This document shows, in pieces, positions 1-6,945 of a DNA stretch of 20,908 nucleotides. Made by a program: the position numbers and the translations under genes. Source of the DNA: CAVPGH01 sp046726955 (lineage in GTDB: Bacteria > Acidobacteriota > Vicinamibacteria > Fen-336); NCBI GenBank assembly GCA_046726955.1, contig JBKPBQ010000561.1:1-20908 (forward strand), written 5' to 3'. The notes under the pieces are model-generated. The model made no database searches, was not told where the DNA came from, and worked only from the letters and a program-made list of their open reading frames with translations. Within the stretch, counting starts at the first letter, position 1; every line of letters starts with the position of its first letter.

Positions 1-496
1 GATGCGCCTGGAGCACGCGCTCGATGCCGTCCATCGACCCCGCGACGACCGAGACGGCCTCGTGGGGGATGCCATCGGCGGCGAAGGCGCGCGCGGCCAG
101 GCGGACGAGCCGGTGCGGCGGCTCGCCGTAGAGGCGCGGCCGCCGCGGGACGGCGCGAAGCGCCCGCGCCAGTGAGGGCAGGAGCGCCGGGTCGGGCTGG
201 CCCTCCGACAGGTTGCGCACGCCGCGGGGGAGGGCGAGTTGGGGGCGGGGGAGGGCGACGGGCGGGCGGGGCGCGATCCGGCTGCCCCGGCGCCCCTGGG
301 CCACGAGGAGGCCGCGCAGCCGCAAGGACCGGTAGGCGGAGGCCACGGTGGCGGGGCTCACGCGGAGCGACTCCGCGAGGGCGCGCACGGTCGGCAGCGG
401 GGCTCCGGCCTCGAGTCGTCCCTCGCGCAGCGCGCCCTCCAGGCTGGCCGCGATGGCGCTTGCCGTCCGCCCGGCCATGGGATAATGTACTGACAT
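1..496 (-). CDS. MocR-family transcriptional regulator (GntR helix-turn-helix plus aminotransferase-like domain), partial
   Basis: The reading frame is open from the ATG at 496 to the window edge, giving about 165 residues and no stop. Residues 12-74 form a GntR winged helix: LPTVRALAESLRVSPATV (34-51), then AYRSLRLRGLL (54-64) and a GS turn. A Pro/Arg-rich linker (75-95) follows, then the start of a class I aminotransferase fold (NLSEGQPDPALLP, YGEPPHRLVRLAARAF, VVAGSMDGIERVLQ). MocR proteins are GntR regulators whose C-terminal domain senses PLP or an amino-acid adduct. A second in-frame ATG lies at 478, and homologue length would decide between the two. The gene is divergent from the PNPOx-like gene at 539. 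MocR genes often control such a divergent neighbour, so it probably regulates that promoter and its own. The catalytic-fold lysine lies outside the window. Confidence 0.9.
   Translation of the reverse strand, partial: MSVHYPMAGRTASAIAASLEGALREGRLEAGAPLPTVRALAESLRVSPATVASAYRSLRLRGLLVAQGRRGSRIAPRPPVALPRPQLALPRGVRNLSEGQPDPALLPSLARALRAVPRRPRLYGEPPHRLVRLAARAFAADGIPHEAVSVVAGSMDGIERVLQAH
225..271 (+). repeat. 13-nt direct repeat and G-quadruplex-prone tract in the MocR linker
   Basis: CGGGGGAGGGCGA occurs at 225-237 and again at 246-258, a 21-nt period equal to seven codons. On the coding (minus) strand the two units encode the repeated ALPR peptide of the linker between the DNA-binding and aminotransferase domains. 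The plus strand carries G-runs at 226-230, 232-234, 241-245, 247-251, 253-255, 260-262, 264-266 and 268-271 with loops of 1-6 nt, which satisfies the usual quadruplex pattern. The G-rich strand is the template for the regulator mRNA. Confidence 0.6.
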
Positions 497-518
497 GGTC
501 GTTCGTTCGTACTATAAC
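490..518 (+). promoter_or_regulatory. Sigma-70-type promoter for the PNPOx-like gene, with a TCGT triple repeat in the spacer
   Basis: A CTGACA -35 box (490-495) and a TATAAC -10 box (513-518) are separated by exactly 17 nt, close to the sigma-70 consensus and standing out in GC-rich DNA. The spacer holds three tandem copies of TCGT (499-510), a plausible operator half-site array for the divergent MocR regulator, whose family binds direct repeats. The -35 box overlaps the regulator's ATG at 496. The predicted transcript would start near 525, just upstream of the 539 start codon. Confidence 0.6.
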
Positions 519-538
519 AAAATGAGGAGCCCGCGTCC

Positions 539-1201
539 ATGAGCGAGTTCGCCCCCACCCCGCGCACCACCCTCAAGCGGCTGCCGTCGCGCGGCGTCTT
601 CGACCGGGCGGCCGTGCACGCCATCCTCGACGAGGGCCTCGTCTGCCACGTGGGCTTCGCGGCCGACGGGCAGCCCTTCGTGATCCCCACGAGCTACGCG
701 CGCGTGGAGGACCGCCTCTACATCCACGGCTCGGCGGCGAGCCGCATGCTGCGCTCGCTGTCGGGAGGCATCCCGGTGGCGGTGACCGTGACCCTTCTCG
801 ACGGCCTCGTCCTCGCTCGCTCCGCCTTCCACCACTCGATGAACTACCGCTCGGTGGTCGTGCTCGGCCGGGCCGAGCTCGTCGGGGACCCCGCAGAGCG
901 GAGCGCCGCCCTCGAGGCGATCGTGGAGCACGTGGTGCCGGGACGGAGCCGGCTCGTGCGGGGGCCCAGCGAGAAGGAGCTGCTCGCCACGAGCGTCCTC
1001 CGCCTGGAGCTCCTCGAGGTCTCGGCCAAGGTCCGAACGGGTCCGCCGATCGACGACGAGGAGGACCTGGGGCTCGACTGCTGGGCGGGAGTGCTGCCCC
1101 TCCGGCTCGTGCCCGGCGAGCCCGTGGCGGACCCGCAGCTTCCCCAGGGCCGCCTCCCCGCCAAGGACGTCACCGAATATCGGCGGCCCCGAGTGGCGTG
1201 A
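539..1201 (+). CDS. Pyridoxamine 5'-phosphate oxidase-like FMN-binding protein
   Basis: The 220-residue product has the split-barrel flavin-binding fold of the PNPOx-like/NimA-related family. The visible signature runs from the N-terminal LPSRGVFDRAAVHAILDEG through VCHVGFAADGQPFVIPTSYA (35-54) and YIHGSAASRML (61-71) to HHSMNYRSVVVLGRAELV (98-115). These proteins bind FMN or related cofactors; individual substrates are mostly unknown, and true PdxH activity should not be assumed. GAGGAG at 524-529 lies about 10 nt before the ATG. The gene is divergent from a MocR regulator 42 bp away, a common pairing, so it is probably the regulator's target. Expected location is the cytoplasm, since no signal peptide or membrane segment is visible. 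Confidence 0.88.
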   Translation: MSEFAPTPRTTLKRLPSRGVFDRAAVHAILDEGLVCHVGFAADGQPFVIPTSYARVEDRLYIHGSAASRMLRSLSGGIPVAVTVTLLDGLVLARSAFHHSMNYRSVVVLGRAELVGDPAERSAALEAIVEHVVPGRSRLVRGPSEKELLATSVLRLELLEVSAKVRTGPPIDDEEDLGLDCWAGVLPLRLVPGEPVADPQLPQGRLPAKDVTEYRRPRVA

Positions 1202-1232
1202 CGCGGGGGATTCTGTCGTTTACCCTTGTGGG

Positions 1233-2144
1233 ATGCGACTGCGGAGGTGGACGGCGGCGGGGCTCCTCGTCTTGGCGGGGGGAGTCCTCGGGGTGCGTGC
1301 GGACGAGGCTTACCGGGCCGAGATCCAGAAGTGGCGCGAGGATCGGGAAACCCGCCTCAAGGCCGACGGAGGCTGGCTGACCGTAGCCGGGCTCTTCTGG
1401 CTCAAGGAGGGCGAGAACACCTTCGGGTCCGACGCGGCGAACGCCTTCGTGCTTCCCGCGGGGTCGCCAGCGCGCGCCGGGTCCTTCTCGTTCGCCTCCG
1501 GCAAGACGACGGTGAAGCTCCAGCCGGGAGTGGAGGGGCTTCTCGGAGGCAAGCCGATCGTGACGTCGGATCTGAAGTCCGACGAGAACGGTGATCCGGA
1601 TGTCCTCGCCATCGGCCCCCTCACGATGCAGATCATCAAGCGCGGCGAGCGCTACGGGGTCCGGATGAAGGACAAGAACGCCGCCGCCCGCAAGGCATTC
1701 ACGGGCCTCCGCTGGTTCGACGTGCGCGAGGAGTACCGGGTCACCGCGCAGTTCACGTCCTACGCGGCGCCGCGCCCCATCAAGGTTCCGAACATCCTGG
1801 GCCAGTCCGAGGCCATGCCCAGCCCCGGCTTCGCCACCTTCTCGATGGGCGGGCAGCAGGTCCGGCTCGACGGCGTCCTGGAGGAGCCGGGGGCCGAGCA
1901 GCTCTTTTTCATCCTGCGCGACCAGACCTCGGGCAAGGAGACGTACCCGGCCGGACGCTTCCTCTACGCCGACCTGCCCAAGCAGGGGAAGATCGTCCTC
2001 GACTTCAACAAGGCCTACAACCCGCCCTGCGCGTTCACCGCGTTCGCGACGTGCCCGCTGCCCCCGCCCCAGAACTGGATGCCCGTGCGCGTCGAGGCGG
2101 GCGAGCGGGACTACGGCAACCACGCAAAGGCCGCCTCCAAGTAG
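1233..2144 (+). CDS. Exported DUF1684 family protein
   Basis: The 303-residue protein begins with a typical signal peptide: basic MRLRRW, hydrophobic LLVLAGGVLG, and likely cleavage after VRA at residue 23. The mature part carries the DUF1684 hallmarks: an early WREDRETRLKADGGWL block followed by VAGLFWLKEGENTFGSD, a central RGERYGVRMKD, and the conserved C-terminal FNKAYNPPCAF (258-268) and CPLPPPQN (274-281). The family is widespread and has no established activity, so none is assigned. It lies 31 bp after the PNPOx-like gene on the same strand and could be co-transcribed, although no strong ribosome binding site is seen. The gene converges on the class V aminotransferase-like gene with only 13 bp between stop codons. 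Confidence 0.87.
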   Translation: MRLRRWTAAGLLVLAGGVLGVRADEAYRAEIQKWREDRETRLKADGGWLTVAGLFWLKEGENTFGSDAANAFVLPAGSPARAGSFSFASGKTTVKLQPGVEGLLGGKPIVTSDLKSDENGDPDVLAIGPLTMQIIKRGERYGVRMKDKNAAARKAFTGLRWFDVREEYRVTAQFTSYAAPRPIKVPNILGQSEAMPSPGFATFSMGGQQVRLDGVLEEPGAEQLFFILRDQTSGKETYPAGRFLYADLPKQGKIVLDFNKAYNPPCAFTAFATCPLPPPQNWMPVRVEAGERDYGNHAKAASK

Positions 2145-2157
2145 CGGCCAACGCCGT

Positions 2158-3414
2158 TCAGCGGCCCCGCGCGATCTCCGACACGCCCTCGATCAGGCGC
2201 TCCACTTCCTCTTCCGTCGTGTAGCAGGCGGCGCCGGCACGCACGACGCCGTGCTCGGCCTGCCCGAGCCGCTCGACGACCGTGGCCGCGTAGAAGTCGC
2301 CGTGCGAGAGGAAGAGCGCCCGGCGGGAGAGGGCGGCCGCGACGTCGGCCGCGGCCCGGCCCGCCACCGTGAAGGCGACGGTGGGCGTGCGCGGACGCGC
2401 GGGGGGCGGGCCGTACAGAGTCACGCCGGGGATCGCCGAGAGGCCCTGCCACATCCTCTCCAGGAGCCGCTGGCCGCGCTCGTGGAGGACGGCGAAGGTC
2501 CGGCGGAGCGCGGCGCGGCGATCGGCCCCCCCGGAGAGCGAGGCCAGGAAGTCCACCGCGGCCCCCGCTCCCACGACACCCTCGTGGTTGAGCGTGCCTG
2601 TCTCCAGGTGCTCGGGGGGATCGTCGGGCGCGGGCGCGACCTTGGGGACGTCGAGCGGGCGAAGCCGCTCCGCCCGGCCGAAGAGCACTCCGACGTGGGG
2701 CCCGTAGAACTTGTAGGCGGAGCAGGCGAGGAAGTCGGCGCCGAGAGCCGCGACGTCCACGAGGGCGTGGGGCGCGTAGTGCACGGCGTCGACGAAGACG
2801 ATCGCCCCTCTCGCGCGCGCTAGCGCGGCGAGCCGGGGCACGTCGTTGACCGTGCCGAGGGCGTTGGCGGCCGCGCCGATGGCGACGAGCCGCGTCCGCG
2901 GGGAGAGGCACTTCTCGAAGTCCTCGACGTCCAGCTCGCCCGACTCCGGACGGAAGCGTGCGGTGCGGATGCTCACGCCGCGATCCGTGGCGAGCGCGCG
3001 CCAGGTGTCGGAGTTGGCGTGGTGGTCGAGCTCCGTGACCAGGATCTCATCGCCAGGGGAGAGCCGCCGGCCGAGCGCGCGGCCGAGATGGAAGACGAGC
3101 GTCGTCATGTTGGCCCCGAAGACGATCTCTTCGGGAGCGGCGCCCAGGAAATCGGCGAGGGCCTCGCGGGCACGCTGGAGGGCGGCATCCGTCTCCTCGC
3201 TCGTCGGATAGCGCCAGTGGGTGTTCGCGTTGTGGTGGAGGAGGTAGTCCGTCACGGCCTGTGCCACGGCGCGCGGGACCTGCGTGCCGCCGGGGCCGTC
3301 GAAGTAGGCGACGGGCCGGCCCTCGTGGCGGCGCTCGAGGGCGGGGAAATGCGCGCGGATCGATTCGACGGACGCCACGTCGCCGCGGCTCGACACTTCG
3401 GGAATGGTGGTCAC
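2158..3414 (-). CDS. Cysteine desulfurase-like PLP-dependent enzyme (class V aminotransferase fold)
   Basis: The 418-residue protein matches the cysteine-desulfurase-like family typified by TIGR01976. Visible motifs are AYFDGPGGTQVP (36-47), ELDHHANSDTW (128-138, His for ring stacking), VDAVHYAPH (208-216, Asp and His contacting PLP) and SAYKFYGPH (232-240) with the PLP lysine at 235. The usual catalytic-cysteine loop is not evident; the C-terminal stretch reads VVRAGAACYTTEEEV. Sulfur transfer is therefore uncertain and an aminotransferase, lyase or epimerase role is possible. The GTG start at 3414 overlaps the TGA of the lysoplasmalogenase gene by 4 nt (GTGA), which indicates translational coupling. 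The frame stays open further upstream, but that extension runs antisense through other genes and has no homology-like features. Confidence 0.88.
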   Translation of the reverse strand: MTTIPEVSSRGDVASVESIRAHFPALERRHEGRPVAYFDGPGGTQVPRAVAQAVTDYLLHHNANTHWRYPTSEETDAALQRAREALADFLGAAPEEIVFGANMTTLVFHLGRALGRRLSPGDEILVTELDHHANSDTWRALATDRGVSIRTARFRPESGELDVEDFEKCLSPRTRLVAIGAAANALGTVNDVPRLAALARARGAIVFVDAVHYAPHALVDVAALGADFLACSAYKFYGPHVGVLFGRAERLRPLDVPKVAPAPDDPPEHLETGTLNHEGVVGAGAAVDFLASLSGGADRRAALRRTFAVLHERGQRLLERMWQGLSAIPGVTLYGPPPARPRTPTVAFTVAGRAAADVAAALSRRALFLSHGDFYAATVVERLGQAEHGVVRAGAACYTTEEEVERLIEGVSEIARGR

Positions 3415-4094
3415 TCGTCCTCCGCGGGCGAGGATACCAGAGCCGCGGCGGCCTGCGGCGACGCCGACGCGGCGATGCCGAGCTGGCCCAGCCAGTAGAG
3501 GGGCAGGATGGCGTGCCGCGCGGCTCCCAGGGGGGCGTCGAAGCGGTCGAGGGCGATGAGCGAGTCGCTGGCCGCGAAGAGGAGCGCGCCCAGGAGGCCG
3601 AGCCATGCGGATCGCCGGTCGTCCCCCGGGCGTCCGATGCGGGCCGCCGCCCGCCAGAGCATGGTGCAGATGGCAGTCGTGTAAGCGAGCACGGGCCCGG
3701 CGAGGGCTCCGAGCCTCGGGCGCAGGTAGAGCCAGAAAAGAGCGCCGTAGAGCGCGAAGGGGATCGCGCGCACGAGCGACGGACGCCGCGTGACGGAGAA
3801 GAACGCGACGGCGTACGCGACGTGGGCGAGGAGGAAGGCGACGAGGCCGGCGAGGAAGAGGCCGATCTCGAGGAAGAGGTCGCCGAGGGCGGAGACGAGC
3901 AACCCGGAGGACACGAGCCGCCGCAGCGCGCTCGGCGGTCCCCTGCGGGCCCATACCGCGAGACAGAGCGCGGGCAGGGCCTTCGTGGCCAGACGGAGCG
4001 CGGGGCTCGGAAGCGCTTCGCCGACGAAGTAGAGGAGCGCGGCGGCGAGTGCGATCGCGAGGAGGATGCGGCCGGAGGTTGTGCCGGGCTTCAC
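3411..4094 (-). CDS. Lysoplasmalogenase-type YhhN/TMEM86 membrane protein
   Basis: The 227-residue protein is mostly hydrophobic, with about seven to eight predicted membrane segments. The YhhN/TMEM86 signature is clear: SALGDLFLEIGLFLAGLVAF (68-87) followed by LLAHVAYAVAFF (88-99), and later LGALLFAASDSLIAL (168-182). Conserved acidic and His residues are Asp72, His91 and Asp177. Characterised family members cleave the vinyl-ether bond of lysoplasmalogens; bacterial members are mostly assigned by homology. The GTG at 4094 is taken as the start because the hydrophobic helix begins directly after it and an upstream ATG in another frame meets a stop. The gene is head-to-head with hrpB, with only 14 bp between start codons, and coupled by a 4-nt overlap to the PLP enzyme downstream. 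Confidence 0.85.
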   Translation of the reverse strand: MKPGTTSGRILLAIALAAALLYFVGEALPSPALRLATKALPALCLAVWARRGPPSALRRLVSSGLLVSALGDLFLEIGLFLAGLVAFLLAHVAYAVAFFSVTRRPSLVRAIPFALYGALFWLYLRPRLGALAGPVLAYTTAICTMLWRAAARIGRPGDDRRSAWLGLLGALLFAASDSLIALDRFDAPLGAARHAILPLYWLGQLGIAASASPQAAAALVSSPAEDE

Positions 4095-4108
4095 GGTAGC
4101 ATTCTCTC

Positions 4109-6415
4109 GTGCTTCCGCTGCTTCCCGTCGACGCGCACGTGGCGGAGATCCGCGAGACGTTGCGCCGCCACCGGAGCGTGGTGCTCGTCGCCCCTCCGGG
4201 AGCGGGGAAGACGACGCGCGTTCCGCCGGCGCTGGTCGCGGAGGGTCCGGTCTTCCTGCTGCAGCCGCGCCGCGTGGCCGCGCGGTCGATCGCCGCGCGC
4301 ATCGCGGACGAGCAGGGCCAGAAGCTGGGCCGCGAGGTGGGGTACGAAGTCCGGTTCGACCGCCTGGCCTCCCGCGAGACGCGCCTCCTCGTGGCGACCG
4401 AGGGAATCCTCGCCCGCCGCCTCCAGCGCGACCCGCTCCTCGAGGACTTCGCGACCGTCGTGCTCGACGAGTTCCACGAGCGCAGCATCCACGCCGACCT
4501 CGCCCTCGCGTTCCTCAAGCCAGCGCTGGCCGCGCGCCCGGACCTGCGGGTGCTCGTCATGTCGGCGACGCTCGACCCGGGGCCGGTCTCGGAGTTCCTC
4601 GGCGGCTGTCCCGTCGTCCGCGTGGACGTGCGTCCTCACCCGGTCGAGGTTCGCTACGCTCCCGGAGTCGCCGCGGACGCGGCGGTGCGCGAGGCGATCG
4701 CGGGTCCCGGCGGAAGCGTGCTGTGCTTCCTGCCCGGAGCCGGCGAGATCCGCGACGTCCAGTCGCGGCTCGCCGGGCTCTCCGTCTTTCCGCTGCACGG
4801 CTCGCTGAGCGCCGACGAGCAGGACGCGGCTCTCCGGCCGGCCGCAGGGCGACGGGTGATCCTCGCCACCAACATCGCCGAGACGTCGGTGACGGTCGAG
4901 GGCGTCACCCACGTCGTGGACTCCGGCTTCCAGAAGGTCATGCGCTACGACGCCGCACGGGCGCTCGACCGCCTCGAGGTGGAGCGTGTGAGCGCGGACG
5001 CCGCGGCGCAGCGGACGGGCCGGGCGGGACGCACCGGGCCGGGGCACGCGGTGCGGCTCTGGGATACGCGCGACCGGCTTCGCCCGCGCCGGGAGCCGGA
5101 GATCCACCGCGTGGACCTCGCCGCTCCCGTGCTCGAGGTCCTCGCCTGGGGCGCCGACCCGCTGACGTTCGAGTGGTTCGAGCGCCCCGACGACGACCGG
5201 CTGCGCGCCGCGTGGTTCCTGCTGGAGCGTCTCCAGGCGACCGAGGGACGGCGACTCACCGCGATCGGCGAGCGGATGCGCGTCCTGCCGCTGCCGCCGC
5301 GGCTGGCGCGGGTGTTCGTGGAGGCGGGAGAGACGCCGCGGGCGGCCGCCGCCTGCGCCTGGCTCGCGGAGGCACGCCCGGGCGGGGCCAGAGGTGAGGC
5401 CGCGACCACGGATTCCGACGTCCTTGCCCTGCTCGATCGCATGGCGGAGGCGCCGTGGAGCGTGCGGGAGGCCGCGCGTCAGCTCGCGCGGCTCGGAGAG
5501 CCAGCGCGATCGGCGTCGCCGTCCGCGGACGACGACGTCGCGCTGCGGCGCGCCCTGTGGAGTGGATTTCCCGACCGCCTGGCTCGGCGCCGCGAGCCGG
5601 GCGGTTCTCGGCTTCTTCTCTCGTCAGGACGCGGCGCGGTGCTCGCGCGCGAAAGCGGGGTCAGGGCCGCGGAGTGGTTAGTCGCGCTCGACGTGTCTAG
5701 CGGGACGGCGGGCCCGACGTCGGAACCGCTCGTACGCCTGGCCAGCCGCGTGGAGCGCGAGTGGGTCCAGCCGACCGCGAGCGAGGTCGTCGACCGGCTG
5801 GAGGGCGACGCCGTCCGCGCGTACACGCGCGACCTCTACGACGGGATCGTCCTCGAGGAGCGCGCGGTGCCCGTGGATCCGGGAGAGGCGGGCCGCCTCG
5901 TCGCGGCCGCTCTCGAGCAGCGCGGCCTCGTCGGGGAGAACGAGCGTACGCAGCGCCGCCTGCGCTTCGCCGGCATCGAGGCGGACCTTCCCGCGCTCTT
6001 CGCCGCCGCGAGCGCCGGGAAGGTGCGGGTTCCCACGTTCGACCTGGCCGAATGGCTGGACGGCGCGCAGCGCCGGGAACTGGAGCGGCTTGCTCCCGAG
6101 ACGATCCCGCTGCCGAGCGGGCGCCGGGCGCGGCTCGAGTACCGGGAGGACGGGACCGTCAGCGCTGCGGTCAAGCTGCAGGAGCTGTTCGGGCTGGCCG
6201 AGGCCCCCCGGATCGGGCCTCGAAGCGAAGCGGTGACGCTCGAGCTGCTTGCTCCCAACGGGCGGCCCGTGCAGACGACACGCGACCTCAGGGGGTTCTG
6301 GGAGCGCACGTACCCGGAGGTCCGGAAGGAGCTGCGCGGCCGCTATCCGAAGCACCCGTGGCCGGACGACCCGTGGACAGCCGTGCCCACGCATCGGACG
6401 CGCAGGACGCGCTGA
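4109..6415 (+). CDS. hrpB: ATP-dependent helicase HrpB (DExH box)
   Basis: The 768-residue protein is a DEAH/RHA-type helicase of the HrpB subfamily. In order it shows Walker A APPGAGKTT (28-36), motif Ia QPRRVAARS, Walker B DEFH (120-123), motif III SAT (152-154), a conserved NIAETSVTVEGVTHVVDSG block and an AAQRTGRAGRTGPG motif VI. The C-terminal HrpB domain ends with RYPKHPWPDDPW, a typical subfamily ending. It is slightly shorter than the common 800-850 residues. HrpB is a putative RNA helicase whose substrate is unclear in most bacteria. The GTG start at 4109 (LPLLPVDAHVAEI) aligns with usual HrpB N-termini but lacks a visible Shine-Dalgarno sequence. The gene converges on the PilZ gene, 21 bp between stops. 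Confidence 0.95.
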   Translation: MLPLLPVDAHVAEIRETLRRHRSVVLVAPPGAGKTTRVPPALVAEGPVFLLQPRRVAARSIAARIADEQGQKLGREVGYEVRFDRLASRETRLLVATEGILARRLQRDPLLEDFATVVLDEFHERSIHADLALAFLKPALAARPDLRVLVMSATLDPGPVSEFLGGCPVVRVDVRPHPVEVRYAPGVAADAAVREAIAGPGGSVLCFLPGAGEIRDVQSRLAGLSVFPLHGSLSADEQDAALRPAAGRRVILATNIAETSVTVEGVTHVVDSGFQKVMRYDAARALDRLEVERVSADAAAQRTGRAGRTGPGHAVRLWDTRDRLRPRREPEIHRVDLAAPVLEVLAWGADPLTFEWFERPDDDRLRAAWFLLERLQATEGRRLTAIGERMRVLPLPPRLARVFVEAGETPRAAAACAWLAEARPGGARGEAATTDSDVLALLDRMAEAPWSVREAARQLARLGEPARSASPSADDDVALRRALWSGFPDRLARRREPGGSRLLLSSGRGAVLARESGVRAAEWLVALDVSSGTAGPTSEPLVRLASRVEREWVQPTASEVVDRLEGDAVRAYTRDLYDGIVLEERAVPVDPGEAGRLVAAALEQRGLVGENERTQRRLRFAGIEADLPALFAAASAGKVRVPTFDLAEWLDGAQRRELERLAPETIPLPSGRRARLEYREDGTVSAAVKLQELFGLAEAPRIGPRSEAVTLELLAPNGRPVQTTRDLRGFWERTYPEVRKELRGRYPKHPWPDDPWTAVPTHRTRRTR

Positions 6416-6436
6416 GGCGGCTCCTGGCGGGTCCTC

Positions 6437-6775
6437 TCAGGACGACGCCGCGATGAGGCTGCGCAGGTAGTCCTTGACCGGCGGCTCCGCCGCACCCCAC
6501 TGCAGCCCGTAGCGGACGTCCGAGCCCGCCCCTTCCTCCGGATACGCCTCTCCCCAGATCACGACGCCGGAAGCCTGGAACGGCTGCGGCTCGCGCGTGA
6601 AGCTGAGCCGGAGGACGAGGTTCTCGCCCACCTTGAAGCGGCCGTTCGTCCAGACGCACACGCCTGCCTCGGAAATGTTCGCCACGACGCCGTAGGCGAA
6701 AGGCAGGCCCTGGTTCTCGATCACCACCGTGATCGCGTTCCGGGGAGTGACGCGGACGGCAGTCCTTTCCCTCAT
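6437..6775 (-). CDS. PilZ domain protein, candidate c-di-GMP receptor
   Basis: The 112-residue product is a stand-alone PilZ domain. The two binding signatures are present: RxxxR at residues 4-8 (RTAVR) and NxSxxG at 33-38 (NISEAG), followed by beta-strands such as VVIWGEAYP. PilZ domains bind cyclic di-GMP, and the intact arginines and Asn/Ser/Gly set suggest binding is kept. I place the start at the ATG at 6775 because GGAGGG sits about 6 nt upstream; a longer reading (to 6835) adds only a low-complexity Arg/Pro segment and would bury this site. The next gene upstream on the strand is the metalloprotease lipoprotein, 170 bp away. The Shine-Dalgarno sequence lies inside one arm of an inverted repeat (6780-6855). 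Confidence 0.85.
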   Translation of the reverse strand: MRERTAVRVTPRNAITVVIENQGLPFAYGVVANISEAGVCVWTNGRFKVGENLVLRLSFTREPQPFQASGVVIWGEAYPEEGAGSDVRYGLQWGAAEPPVKDYLRSLIAASS

Positions 6776-6779
6776 TCCA

Positions 6780-6855
6780 ACCCTCCCCACCCGGCGGCGC
6801 TGGCGTCCCGGGGGACACCCCGCCCGACGTGGCACGCCTCGGGGCTGGGGAGGGT
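6780..6855 (-). repeat. Inverted repeat that can pair with the PilZ Shine-Dalgarno sequence
   Basis: ACCCTCCCCA at 6780-6789 and TGGGGAGGGT at 6846-6855 are perfect 10-bp inverted copies, 56 nt apart, with further partial matches on both sides. In a transcript of the PilZ gene the downstream arm contains the GGAGGG ribosome binding site, so pairing would hide it. Whether both arms are transcribed depends on an unknown start site. Confidence 0.45.
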
Positions 6856-6912
6856 GGGCGACGAGCCCCGCGCGTCCTGGACCTGTCGAGAGATTAAGCC
6901 CGGGTGGACGGG

Positions 6913-6926
6913 GCGGTCAAGACCGC
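6913..6926 (-). terminator. Short stem-loop after the metalloprotease gene, weak terminator candidate
   Basis: GCGGTCAAGACCGC is a perfect inverted repeat centred on AA, lying 20-33 nt beyond the stop of the minus-strand metalloprotease gene. The position suits a transcription end, but there is no U-tract, so it may only be a stabilising hairpin or chance. Confidence 0.25.
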
Positions 6927-6945
6927 GGGCAGACGGCGGCGGCCG

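Noticed and set aside
522..542. Six-codon upstream reading frame (MRSPRP) whose TGA overlaps the PNPOx-like ATG
   Set aside because: The ATG is almost at the predicted transcription start and has no ribosome binding site; its GAGGAG is better explained as the main gene's site.
1170..2123. Minus-strand frame of 317 codons over the DUF1684 gene
   Set aside because: Antisense to a conserved exported protein; no recognisable motif.
3415..4560. N-terminal extension of the class V PLP enzyme to 800 residues as a fusion
   Set aside because: The extension is antisense to hrpB and out of frame with lysoplasmalogenase; the GTGA overlap gives a natural start.
3261..4808. Plus-strand frame of 515 codons spanning three genes
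   Set aside because: Crosses the PLP enzyme, lysoplasmalogenase and hrpB genes in a non-coding frame; Arg/Ser-rich.
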